The notes under the pieces were generated by a model. That model ran no database searches. It was not told the origin of the DNA and worked only from the letters and a program-made list of their open reading frames with translations. A stretch of 36,238 nt of DNA, taken from positions 1-36,238 of the forward strand of contig JADRCO010000358.1 in the NCBI GenBank assembly GCA_021464525.1, given 5' to 3'. Source of the stretch: Rhizophagus sp. LPA8_4_AMF (taxonomy: Eukaryota > Glomeromycota > Glomeromycetes > Glomerales > Glomeraceae). This document shows positions 1 to 9,672 of the stretch, in pieces. How positions within the stretch are numbered: the stretch's first letter is position 1; the number at the start of each line of letters is the position of its first letter. Position numbers and translations under genes: made by a program.

Positions 1-47
<47 letters not shown>
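1..47. repeat. poly(A) run at window edge
   Basis: An uninterrupted run of 47 A. It could be the 3' tail of a plus-strand retroelement lying to the left of the window, or a simple repeat. The LINE remnant nearby is on the minus strand, so this run is not its tail. Confidence 0.7.
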
Positions 48-49
<2 letters not shown>

Positions 50-489
50 ATAATAGTTTCCGTTTTCTAGTATTATAATAAAAAAATCATATGTTTCTTT
101 TATTACAAGTACTATACATCAGATATCTGCATTTGCCCACATATATTTTTTTTTAATAACGTATTTCTTTATTAATTAGTAAAAATATATAAAATATATT
201 ACATAAAAAAAAACCAAGAAATTCATTGAGGTCAAGAGAATTTACTCATGAACCCCTATAACTAATCAGATATTTGAACTATATCTACGTTATATATCTA
301 ATCTATAAGCTAGTATCTATTTCTACTAATTAATTAATTAAATAAACCCTATGTACTACAAAGTGCCAAACTCGTTCAATGAGTGTTTAACTTTTCCGTT
401 ATATCCATTTTTATCTTTAGATATATATTATTTTCTTTTTCTAATTCTAATTTACAACGTTCATTTCATATTTCGGTTTTAATATTATT
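48..489. other. AT-rich spacer, no gene
   Basis: No convincing coding sequence. It probably includes the 3' trailer of the LINE remnant. A short motif at about 56-72 (tttccgttttctagtat) recurs at about 2230-2247 in the same orientation. Confidence 0.5.
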
Positions 490-1940
490 AAACAACGTTC
501 CTAAATATATTTGATTAACGCTCTTGTTTCTGCATTAAAACCCATATAATTAAATTTATCATTATATAATCCTCTAATCAACTCTCAGATTTTAGTTTCC
601 CTCGTAAAATTTTTAAATCCTGATATAGAATTTGGACGAATTCTACGTTAGTCAATTAAATTTTTCTTCTGACTTTGTTCTAATTAATTCTTCCTACCTC
701 TATTGCGATCAACGTAGAACTAACGATTTCCATCAATGATTTAGAATTATATTCACATGTCCATACATGAGGTCATTCTTCTTCAAAAGATTTACATATT
801 AGACACAAATTATTCTCAATATAATTAGCATTACTTCTAAACAAAACATCATATGTAAAACCGTTAGTAAAATTTTAACTTTATAAGAGCATAAGAGCGT
901 TCCACATTGAGGAAAATTTCATTTTATTTGGTATAAACTCCAACGTATATTTCCAATCAAACTCTTGTAATATATTATAATAGAAAATATCATTCGCCAA
1001 CTCACTATTAATAGATTCATTCTTATATCGTGCATATGTAACGTTTTTCGCCCAAGCTCTATAAGCATCATAGATTAACTTCGATCTCCAAAATAGACTA
1101 TAATCCTTAATATTCAAATTATATAAATCTATATTCACGTAATTTTCAATCAATAATTTTTTCAACATATCTACTTTCTCTTGTAAACGTCTCTTTATTC
1201 TCAAGTCTAATTTATCTTCGTTCCATTTAATCGTAATATGCTTCCCCTTAATCCATTCTTCAATAAATATACATTCCGTATATTTATTGTCAAGTCTTCT
1301 TCTATTACTTTGTTCTTTGAAAAAATTAAGTAAAATAGTTTTGAAAGGACTAATTACATATAATTCCAAGGTACTCATCTCTTTTTAAATTAATAACGCC
1401 AATATAAAAGAGTGTAGCACCCCTCTTAAAATATCGTTATCGTCTACATGACTACATTCACAATAGCGTTTACAAAAATCTCATTAGTTACTTGTATTAA
1501 ATCCAAAATCCGATAAAGACCATGCTACTGCAACCTCGCTCTTAATAATATTTTCCTCCTTTCGTATTGTTAATATATATTTATTATCATCCAAGTTCAT
1601 AGTATTTACGTCTTCTTCTATAATATACTATTCTTTAAAATTCTATTAATGAGGTCTCACTTTCAACTAAACTATCAATTAATTCAATTCTTCTATTATA
1701 TTTTTCATCTATCTCGTCAATTTCTAACGTCTTCTTGATCAAATTATTATTCTTAATTATAATATCATTATACGCTTCATATGGTTTTATCACATTCTCT
1801 CTTCTCATTTTAATTCTTCTACTCGAATCTGCTTCTATAAATATTAAACACTATTCACTTTTTGAATTTTTTATTCGTCTTTCACATGGGATTAACTCTA
1901 GTATTTGCTCATACAGTATTTTAATACCCGAAAATAACAT
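490..1940 (-). pseudogene. decayed non-LTR (LINE-type) retrotransposon, C-terminal part
   Basis: A degenerate coding region read on the minus strand. The best stretch (1378 to 881) contains SLFWRSKLIYDAYRAWAKN and FIPNKMKFSSMWNAL. The same frame continues past stop codons into CLICKSFEEE-stop-PHVWTC (about 830-745), a C-x2-C...H-x3-C arrangement like the zinc-binding tail of LINE reverse transcriptases (zf-RVT). A further piece, LIRGLYNDKFNYMGFNAETR, lies one frame away near 590-510. Upstream, 1940-1637 is nearly open (one internal stop) and begins at an ATG. At least five in-frame stops and one frameshift show it is dead. One stop replaces the Trp of the usual W-x-H-x-W pattern (TGG to TGA). 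The reverse transcriptase core itself is not present. The family call rests on remembered Rhizophagus LINE proteins and the zinc motif. Confidence 0.65.
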
Positions 1941-1944
1941 ATGA

Positions 1945-2047
1945 ATATGGCCCGGGTCTGACCCGGACCTTCAAAATTTTTTATGCCAACCTGGCCGGCC
2001 TGGATTTATAATATGAAAACCCGGCCCAACCCGAACCTGGCCCAAAA
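1945..2047. repeat. GC-rich low-complexity CCCGG/GGCC patch
   Basis: Blocks such as cccgggtctgacccggacc, ctggccggcctgg and cccggcccaacccg stand out sharply from the surrounding AT-rich sequence. They read as variations on CCCGR and GGCC words rather than as coding sequence. A similar CCCGG-rich block sits at the right edge of the window (36179-36238). Confidence 0.6.
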
Positions 2048-2059
2048 TTCTTATAATTA

Positions 2060-2232
2060 TTGTCAGGAGCGAAGCGAAGGACTATATATTATACTGTCAA
2101 ATATTGTCACGTGAGGGTTTCCGGTTGTTCGCACACGTCACGTCATTGCAATTTAGTGCTACAAATAGATTTGTATATTACGTATACAAGATGGTAAAAA
2201 ATTTTAAAATTTTTTCGCTCAGGACTTCAACG
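2060..2232. repeat. putative dispersed MITE-like repeat
   Basis: A distinct block starting tcaggagcgaagcgaaggac and ending attttttcgctcaggact. Its ends carry GAGCGA and TCGCTC in inverted orientation (an imperfect short terminal inverted repeat). The interior contains cacgtcacgtc and palindromic gtatattacgtatac. It looks like a high-copy Rhizophagus repeat. No target-site duplication was identified, so the boundaries are approximate. Confidence 0.4.
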
Positions 2233-3080
2233 GTTTCCGTTTCCTAGTATATAAATGTAAATTATTTTAGTAAAAATTTTATATGTAGATCATTTTAGTA
2301 TAGTGATTTTCGGCCAATCAAAGAAACTTAATAGTTTTGAACGTGAAACTATAATGTAGATCACGTGTATAAATTTTATGGCACAGCAATTTGATAATTT
2401 TAATCATATATATTCCAAGAAAAAATAATTTTATTATTTATTTTTGAGCAAATTAACTATTTTTAATTAAAATGCACTACCGACTTCCATTTTCATTATT
2501 TTTGCTAAAATTAAAAATAAAAACAATAAGAATTTTTGTTTAAAAAAAAAATCATAATTATAATCTCAAAAAATAAACAAAAAATATTCATTTTTCTTAT
2601 TTTATATTTCGAAAATTATCCAGTGGTATAAACACCACATCACGTTGGGGTGGTCAGTCAACTAAGTAAATCAAAATTATATGTGGTTATCTAACTATAA
2701 GCTTATTTAAATTTTTTTGATTGAAACTTTAACATATATATAATTCATATATAAACGTAAAGCTTTATTTTTTTAGATGCCCAGATTGAATAACAACTTC
2801 TTTCTCGGCTATTTTGGTATTAACTAATTTTTATGAACTATGACCATAAAGTTACGAAGCATTTTTTTTACATTAACCATTAAATTTTCTAGTATTATAG
2901 ATTAAAAATCCCATATATATGTCAAAATTCAACTTTTCAAACTAAATTCTAATTTTTTTATATTAAATGTAACAAATATCTTCGTAACTTTGTTTATAAT
3001 GATTTTCATATAGTTTTTTTCTTAAGATACAAAATAGTTAAAACTGTACATCTAATTTAACAGTAAGAAATGTATATATA
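2233..3080. other. AT-rich spacer, no gene
   Basis: No open frame with coding character. It holds a small palindrome around 2624-2637 (tggtataaacacca) followed by a GC-richer patch (about 2640-2670), possibly the end of another small element. Confidence 0.5.
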
Positions 3081-3098
3081 AATCATACAAACGCTGGT

Positions 3099-3249
3099 TC
3101 CAATTAAAAAAGCAAATAAGGCATGTCTTGATAAATATTGGAAAATTGATGAAAAAGCATCATCTAACAGTGAAGATGTATCTTCTGTCAATGAAGAGGT
3201 GTTTTTTGATGAAAAAATATTTTCTATTAATGAAGAGGCAAATATTTAA
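3099..3249 (+). pseudogene. short coding remnant, possibly transposase-derived
   Basis: One plus-strand frame reads IKKANKACLDKYWKIDEKAS and continues acidic (SSNSEDVSSVNEEV, then FSINEEANI) to a stop at about 3249. The frame has natural amino-acid usage, unlike the neighbouring frames. The CLDKYW core resembles the hAT transposase region before the dimerisation domain, but this is from memory only. No start codon or upstream exon was found. The foldback element 75 bp downstream may have inserted beside it. Confidence 0.25.
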
Positions 3250-3323
3250 TAAATTTAATTATTACAAATCAAGGATCGACATTTTAAAAAATTTGATAAT
3301 ATATGGAAAACCGTTTTATGTCA

Positions 3324-3654
3324 AAAGTCTGCTGGTCTTCAGCAAGGGGCCTGCCATTTTGCAGCAGATCCCCTGCTGTTTTTCAGCAGGTGATGGGTTG
3401 CACAAAAAGATTAACATAAAATTGCCTTTTGTGATGGTTTTACTAACTCGCAAAAGGAAATTTTTTTGCCAATCTGTTTGTGTAGCAATCGCCTGCTGCA
3501 ACTACAGCAGCGCAAAATAGCAGGGGACCTGCCGAAAAACAGTGGGGGTCTGCTAAATAGCAGGGGACCTGCCGAAAAACAGTGGGGTCTGCTGAAAAAC
3601 AGCAGGGGATCTGCTGCAAAATGGCAGGTCCCTTGCTGAAGACCAGCAGACTTT
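3324..3654. mobile_element. 331-bp foldback/MITE element with 66-bp terminal inverted repeats
   Basis: Left arm 3324-3389 and right arm 3589-3654 are reverse complements at 65 of 66 positions; both begin aaagtctgctggtcttcagc. The interior carries two direct copies of a 39-40-bp unit (3515-3554 and 3555-3593) containing gcaggggacctgccgaaaaa. It is much GC-richer than its flanks and encodes nothing, so it is a non-autonomous DNA element. Near-identity of the arms implies recent insertion or strong pairing constraint. A clean target-site duplication is not visible. Confidence 0.8.
3515..3593. repeat. two-copy 39/40-bp tandem repeat inside the foldback element
   Basis: Unit 1 (3515-3554) and unit 2 (3555-3593) differ by a single G in a run of Gs. 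Each unit carries the palindromic core caggggacctgccg and ends in gtctgct, the same word as the element terminus. Confidence 0.8.
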
Positions 3655-4215
3655 AGTATTAGGAATGATCTGCCTCTGGTCTCTTAAATTAGTTTTTTTC
3701 TTTTTAACTATAACAATTAGTTTTTTTAATTCAGAATTCAAAATGAGTTTCAGCAAACATACAATATTAGCTTTTTTTACGGATTTTTTACTTTTAACTT
3801 TTAAGGGCAATACTGCTTGCATCAATAATTGATGTTCGAAAACGTGTTTATTCATTCCGAAATCACGTGTAACCCGGAAAATGGCTTAGCTGGCGATCAA
3901 ACTATATTAGTTAACATGTATAAAAAATGATTAATGGTTCATATTTATTGATAATATCAGGCATTTACTTTGTGTAACATTTGAAAATTTTCACATGAAA
4001 GGTAGTTATAAAGAAATGTCCATCTTAAAAATTCTTGTAAAGAATGAAGCATTAATTTAGTATAATTCTCACGAATATATTTCATTTATAAAATTTACTA
4101 TTTATTTATTTATCATTTTTATTGAATCTATTATTAATTATTCTAAACATTTAAAAATTCAACGTTTAAAAAATAAACACTGTAATACTGTACATGCTAA
4201 AAAAGGATACTTGAT
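3655..4215. other. spacer downstream of the polytopic gene
   Basis: AT-rich. A minus-strand frame near 3855-3660 is open but Lys/Leu-rich and carries no recognisable motif. It runs into the foldback element, so I do not call it a gene. Confidence 0.4.
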
Positions 4216-6122
4216 TCAAGGGTTACTATTATAATATTCATCAATATCATCTTTATAATAATATGATTCCTTATAATAATTCAATTCATCATTTAACACT
4301 AAAATAATAAATATTATAGGTAAATCCTTTGTAAGTTCTAAATAAAACTTTTTTTTTTTTACTTACGATGATCTTTAAATTTTTTTTCCGCTCCAAAATT
4401 CTTATGACAAATTATTGAATTTATCATTGTGATTGTTGTTACACAAAATGAAATTATGTTCACAATAAGATCAATTTTTATCTCTATAAGTAAATAAATA
4501 AATAAAATCGATTAGTTTAAATTTCTAAAAGTTAAATATCGTATGACAATTTTTGTCATATTTACAGTACCTATTATATATTCAGGTTCAGAATCAAAAT
4601 AGTTTCTTTGTAAAGTTAATACTTCAATCGCTTTTTTTGATATAATAACATAAAATCCATAAAGAATAAAACTAGCAATGTAAAATAAGAGCATTTTACA
4701 TCCTGATTCATCGCGAACCTTAAATAAATAAGTATTATAATTAATCATTTTTTTTCATCTTTTTTTTTTAAGAAAAAATACAAGGAAATGAATTTAAATT
4801 ATTTACTCCTTGAATCATCATTATAACAATTAAACATAAAAGGACATTTGGCCAAGTTACATATTTCAAGAGATCAAACGGATTTTTCATAATATTTCCG
4901 TCAATATCCATTAAAGATATATAATTAAACTGCGAACATAAAGCGACTATAATTTGTGCATGACACAAAATTTTTTGTCTATTATATCCTTTATAAATTT
5001 CTAATAAGAATATACGAAAAAATAATAAATTTAGAAATTTTATGGGAAAATTTCAATATAACAAAAATATGTAGAATTTTAACTTTGAATTTTAGGATCT
5101 TCGTCGTCGTTTCCTTTATCTTCGTTATTTATTATATCTTTGTCATCCCTTTCCCTAATATGTAAATTGAATTTTAGAGGATTATCACGGGTAATTTTAT
5201 AATGCATAGAGATTAATTTATTACCTTTTCCGATATAACAATATAGATACAATAAATAAATGTAACATTATTGTTATATGTAAATACATAATCCACTCAC
5301 AGTCATGAATACCTATATTGTGAAATTCATAATATATATTTAAAATGAATGCTACATTCACGATAAAATATATTATTGTATGATCGTAAGTTCTTAATAT
5401 TGCCTATTAAATACAATAAAATAAAATTACATTTTAAAGTTGACGTTATTAACATTATTTAAGAAAAAGTTTATACTATAATTACTGTAACAACTCCCGA
5501 TATAATCGTTAAAATTGACATTGAAAGCAAGTCAAACACATTAACAAGATCTACCCCTATATCAAATTCTTTCATTTTAGTAATTATAGGCCAAACTAGA
5601 AAACTTCCGATCAAGGTAAACAAAGAATTTACACAAATGATTGCACTAAATAAAAACTCTAAACTCTGAAAGTGTTTCGGGAATATTTGCAAGTATTTCA
5701 GGAATGTTTGCAGGAATATTAGCGAACATTTCTTGAATTCATTAAAATAAAAAGAAAATTTCTGCATATTTAGGATATAATTATTTTTTTGCAAGATAAA
5801 AATTCTCTTTATTAATATACGTTTAAATAACTTAATTAAATAAAGGTACAATAGTACGAAACTTTGGTGGTATGAAGGTATCAACACAAATTTTTAACTT
5901 GTATATGTTTATTCAAAATACAATTGTGGGATAATTGACGAACATTTTCAGAAATAAAACTTCAATTAAAAAAAGACCTACTTGATTGTTTTTAGCCAAA
6001 TATGAATCCGTTTTATGTAAGGTACGTATAAATTTTAATATGAAAATGAGATACCATACTAACCATACTTGCCCAATTTTAGCACCATACATAATATCGG
6101 CGATATACAGGGGTAAGGCCAT
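4216..6122 (-). CDS. polytopic membrane protein, about ten transmembrane segments, unknown function
   Basis: Eight exons on the minus strand join in one frame: 6122-5982, 5665-5486, 5403-5225, 5154-5084, 5000-4807, 4718-4571, 4483-4367, 4298-4216 (370 residues). Every junction has GT and AG and matching phase; 6122 is the first in-frame Met. The protein alternates hydrophobic stretches (VWLVWYLIFILKFI, LEFLFSAIICVNSLFTLIG, IIYFIVNVAFILNIYY, WIMYLHITIMLHLFIVSILL, VLLCLIVIMMIQG, LLFYIASFILYGFYVII, LIVNIISFCVTTITMI). One acidic hydrophilic loop, RERDDKDIINNEDKGNDDED, lies in the middle. The tail is Tyr/Asp-rich (NYYKESYYYKDDIDEYY). The frame is open and hydrophobic for about 20 codons upstream of Met 6122, so a 5' exon may be missing. 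The intron at 5981-5666 is partly open and contains degenerate 12-15-bp repeats. A dead copy lies at 16390-17530. I recognise no Pfam family; it could be receptor-like or a transporter. Confidence 0.7.
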
Positions 6123-6227
6123 TATAATTATTACAAAAGGAAAGATCTACATAATTAACGTTATACGCATACCCAAAACTCTTTTATATATTTCTGGGAC
6201 AGGAATCAAACTTTATTCATATTAAAA
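6123..6227. promoter_or_regulatory. putative shared divergent promoter
   Basis: Only 105 bp separate the first Met of the minus-strand polytopic gene (6122) from the ATG of the plus-strand two-TM gene (6228). If both starts are right, the two are divergently transcribed from one interval. The caveat is that the minus-strand frame stays open through part of this interval. Confidence 0.35.
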
Positions 6228-7919
6228 ATGTTTCTTTTAGAATCTTGTCATTTTAGAAAAACAGAACCTAAATTTTTCAGCATACTGCAATTATTGATTG
6301 CTGTTGTCTTTTCATGTGTTCTTGTTTATTATGGTTGGGATTCATTTAGCGACTTCGCTTCTGAAATTGATACTAAAAATTACATAGAAATTTCATATCC
6401 AGGTATCTAATTTACAATAAATTATATATATAATATAAAATATATAAACTTTAATCATCATTTTTTTCTTTCAAATAGAATTTAAAATTTGCCCAAAGAC
6501 TTTAAGTAAGAGTTTAAGACATTTTTTTTTTTTTTTCGAAAAACATTATTTTAAGATGCAAACTCTTATTAATTTCATAATGAAAGGCGATTACAACAAC
6601 AATTCATCATTAAAAATATCATTATACAAATTATACCGATTAAGATCACAAATGTATATTCCTAATAATTATTCTTTCTATGATTATCATAATAAAAATA
6701 AAAGTAAGTTTATTGATATTAAAATTTGACGATTGATTTTAAAAAATCAATAATTTTGTTAATTTCACAGATATGACGAAATTTTATCCAAACATGTCAA
6801 ACGATTTATATAACAATAATTCAATTCCTAAAAGTACCGAATTTTTTACTAATGACGATGATGATAATCGTTGTATGAGATTCACTCCTAAATATGAATA
6901 CGTCGATCAAATTGATGCATATGATGACGAGCAAACATTGAATACATTTGATAATAAACTTCTCTTTGTTATTGATTTGGATAATAAAACAATTTATGAT
7001 TATTTCGAAATTAGTTTTGAATCATTTATCAAAGTTACGAAAACGTATAATGATAATAATGTGGTGAAAAATAATGTGATGGAATTAAATTCTAACCAAT
7101 ACTTTATTACCCCAGGACGATATCATGTGCATGAATTTTATTACAAAAATACGAAATATTATTCTTCAGATCTTTCTGGATTTCTTGGTTTTAATACAGA
7201 TAGAGATGAAATGAATATTGTAATTGAATATGGCGTACTTGCTCAAATGCCGAATACTTTCAATACTGTGTTAGAATTGTCATATAAATATAATTTCATA
7301 GTTGATGATAATATTATGACATTTAAAAATGATGGTAATTAATAATTTTAAATATTTAAAATTTTGTATTTGTATATTAATTTATTCATTTTTTTATAAT
7401 AGTTAAAAAACTTATTGAAAATTTTGGTGGTTTTTATGGTACTATAAGCGGGATATTTGTTTTACTATTTGGAGCATCAAAACTTTCTCCATGGTAATAT
7501 TAACATACTATTTTTTACAATATCTGATGATATTATTTATAAATATTATTAACAATTTATCATTATTTATTTTAAGGGGAATTTGTCAAACACACTTATT
7601 AAGTTGTTGGCTATTTCGTCGGAGGTTTAAAAAACATTTGGCAAGTAGATATGTTTCTCGTGCAGGAATACCATTAGTACAAGATCCACGTAAACTACCA
7701 CCAGACGGTAAAATTGAAGATAGAGTAGCCGTATTAGAAATTTTATTAAAAGAGTATTATATTGATAGTAATTATCTAGATGAGTTAGGAAAAACACGTA
7801 AAAAATATGAAAAATATTTAAATATTCGTAATGAAGATTTAGAGCTTTTAGGTGACAATAATAATGATGGTGACTATAATGATGATGATAATATACGTTT
7901 AGAAGAAGATATAGTTTGA
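6228..7919 (+). CDS. two-pass membrane protein with large middle domain, unknown function
   Basis: Five exons (6228-6402, 6479-6703, 6771-7334, 7403-7493, 7577-7919) join in phase to a 465-residue protein. The N terminus is short and hydrophilic. TM1 is at residues 15-37 (LQLLIAVVFSCVLVYYGW). About 290 mostly polar residues follow, with few Cys (CPK soon after TM1, RCMRF). TM2 is at about 329-346 (FGGFYGTISGIFVLLFGAS), followed by SPWG. The 115-residue tail includes FRRRFKKHLASRYVSRAGIP, a predicted helix and an acidic Asp/Asn end. The positive charge after TM2 puts both termini in the cytosol and the middle domain outside. The exon-intron fit is clean. It is head to head with the polytopic gene. 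I know of similar uncharacterised Rhizophagus proteins but no named family. The layout resembles DEG/ENaC channels only in topology and a GAS motif in TM2. Confidence 0.8.
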
Positions 7920-9672
7920 CCCAAATACTGGATTTAACTTATTCTTATAAATTATCTTTATTAGGAAATTATTATGTTTTCAAATTAAATTAACATTGAT
8001 TAAAGTATTTTAGTTTGTATTTCGGTTAAAATAACCTTTATCATTTCATATGATCTGACTACGTTGTAAACAAATCAATCAAAAGGCTAAATATAGTATT
8101 TTTTTTTCTTAGCATAATTTCGGAAAATTTGTAATGCGAATTAGGATAAATATTTTTAAAAATATTTATGAATTTAAAATTATTAATTTTGTATATGATG
8201 TCCTTGCTATAAAAATGAAACGCAAACTTTGCACGTCGTATATATCTGATAAAACATTGATAATGTTTTATCAGATATATACGACGTGCAATGATCTCAT
8301 GAATTTCGTCAAGTTTATAGAATAAGCATTTTTTTTATTATTATTACCTTTTTATCAACAAGTAGCTTCGTTTATGGGATAAAATAGGCATGTTAGCAGT
8401 AAGCAGTTAGTAGTCTGTTAACTCTGTTTAAGTAAAATAAAACAAAGTGTACTGAATATAATATTGATCATGTGATCTAAATATTGAGCGTAACTCATGA
8501 CAATCATGTGATACGTAATATGATGATCAGATTACACAATAATCGGCAATTTCCGCCGTTGTATCTTCTTTACAATGAAAAAAGGAATAAATACAATAAA
8601 AATGTCCGTAATAATATAGAATAATAATGATATTATACAGGTTCAAATTTTTCGGCGAAAAAAAAAAAAATAATAATAATGCAGAGTACCGTATCATATA
8701 TTTAAAATTAGATAATCCAGTTTTTTTTTTCAAAAAAAAAAAAAAAAAAATTAATATTAGAATAATAAATTAATTAATCAAGAGTTGGCGACTCGATTTT
8801 TTAAATTTTGAAATTTCACATTTAAATTAATTTATTATATATTTTACACTCAAAATGTTCATCAAAATTTGGTTTACCTAACATTTAAAATAATGTTTAT
8901 TTTTGTTTATAGGACAGAAAAAAAAAATTTTTTAATTTATATACTATGACATTAATGTAAATCCTTGAAATTCCATTCCAGGCGTCAGATTTTTCCGTAA
9001 TTTACAGTATTTATAATTAAAAAAATCTCTAGAGTATTTTTAAACTATTTTAAATTGTTTTTTTTAAATAATTTTAATGTTGAAATTTATTTTGCATTGT
9101 TTTTCTCAAGAGAGAGAAATAAATTTTTGATTCAATTACTTAATCGGTATTATGCTTTTAATAATAATTTTATCGATATATTTATCTATTCTTTTATTTT
9201 TATATCAACAAAGGATTTTTATTTTCTATATAGATCAAAAAATAATGGTGTTAAAGGTAAAAATTGACAAATTAAATTTATTTATTAAATTACAAAAAAA
9301 AAAAAAAATGCAATAAATTAAATAAATTAGCCGTGGATGATCAAATAATTAAATTTTATGATAATTTATGTGAAGTTATCTTAAAAAGTTCGTGAAACTT
9401 AAGGGATTGCTAAATTTAATCCAATTTTGTGTCAATCTGCTGTGTACCAGTCACCGCACCTGCAGAACAGCGGGACTACGGTTTACCAAAATTTCTTTGA
9501 GAGAATTCTAGAATTCTATGACGATCATTGGCAATATTCCTAATTAATACAAATAACGGAATTATAAATAAAGTTCCAATCTGAAAATATTTTTTTAATT
9601 TTTTTTCACTTTTAGATAGATAGCATTTTTTATATTTATAATATAATCAACCGAGTTTTTTAACATTTCAAC
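7920..9672. other. AT-rich spacer with one long hairpin, no gene
   Basis: No coding sequence that I can support. It contains the perfect hairpin at 8229-8291, homopolymer runs near 8660 and 8710-8750, and a small GC-richer patch at 9435-9485. The last 100 bp are presumably the promoter of the kinase gene. Confidence 0.5.
8229..8291. repeat. perfect 30-nt inverted repeat with 3-nt loop
   Basis: Left arm 8229-8258 starts ttgcacgtcgtatatatctg; right arm 8262-8291 is its exact reverse complement; the loop is gat. The symmetry stops abruptly on both sides. An open frame that runs through it (8134-8325) is explained by the hairpin and is not called a gene. It could form a cruciform, an RNA hairpin or the remnant of a tiny foldback element. 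Confidence 0.85.

Noticed and set aside
3128..3855. Overlapping open frames on both strands through 3128-3855
   Set aside because: They run into or across the foldback element, so their length comes from its inverted and direct repeats, and they have no family resemblance.
5913..6225. Plus-strand frame antisense to the first exon of the polytopic gene
   Set aside because: The minus-strand reading gives membrane segments and fits the splice phases; the plus reading is its shadow.
8134..8325. 63-codon open frame
   Set aside because: A third of it is the perfect palindrome; composition is Ile/Lys/Phe-rich like random AT sequence.
9055..9267. 70-codon open frame
   Set aside because: Phe/Asn/Ile-rich with no splice partners or motif; expected by chance in this base composition.
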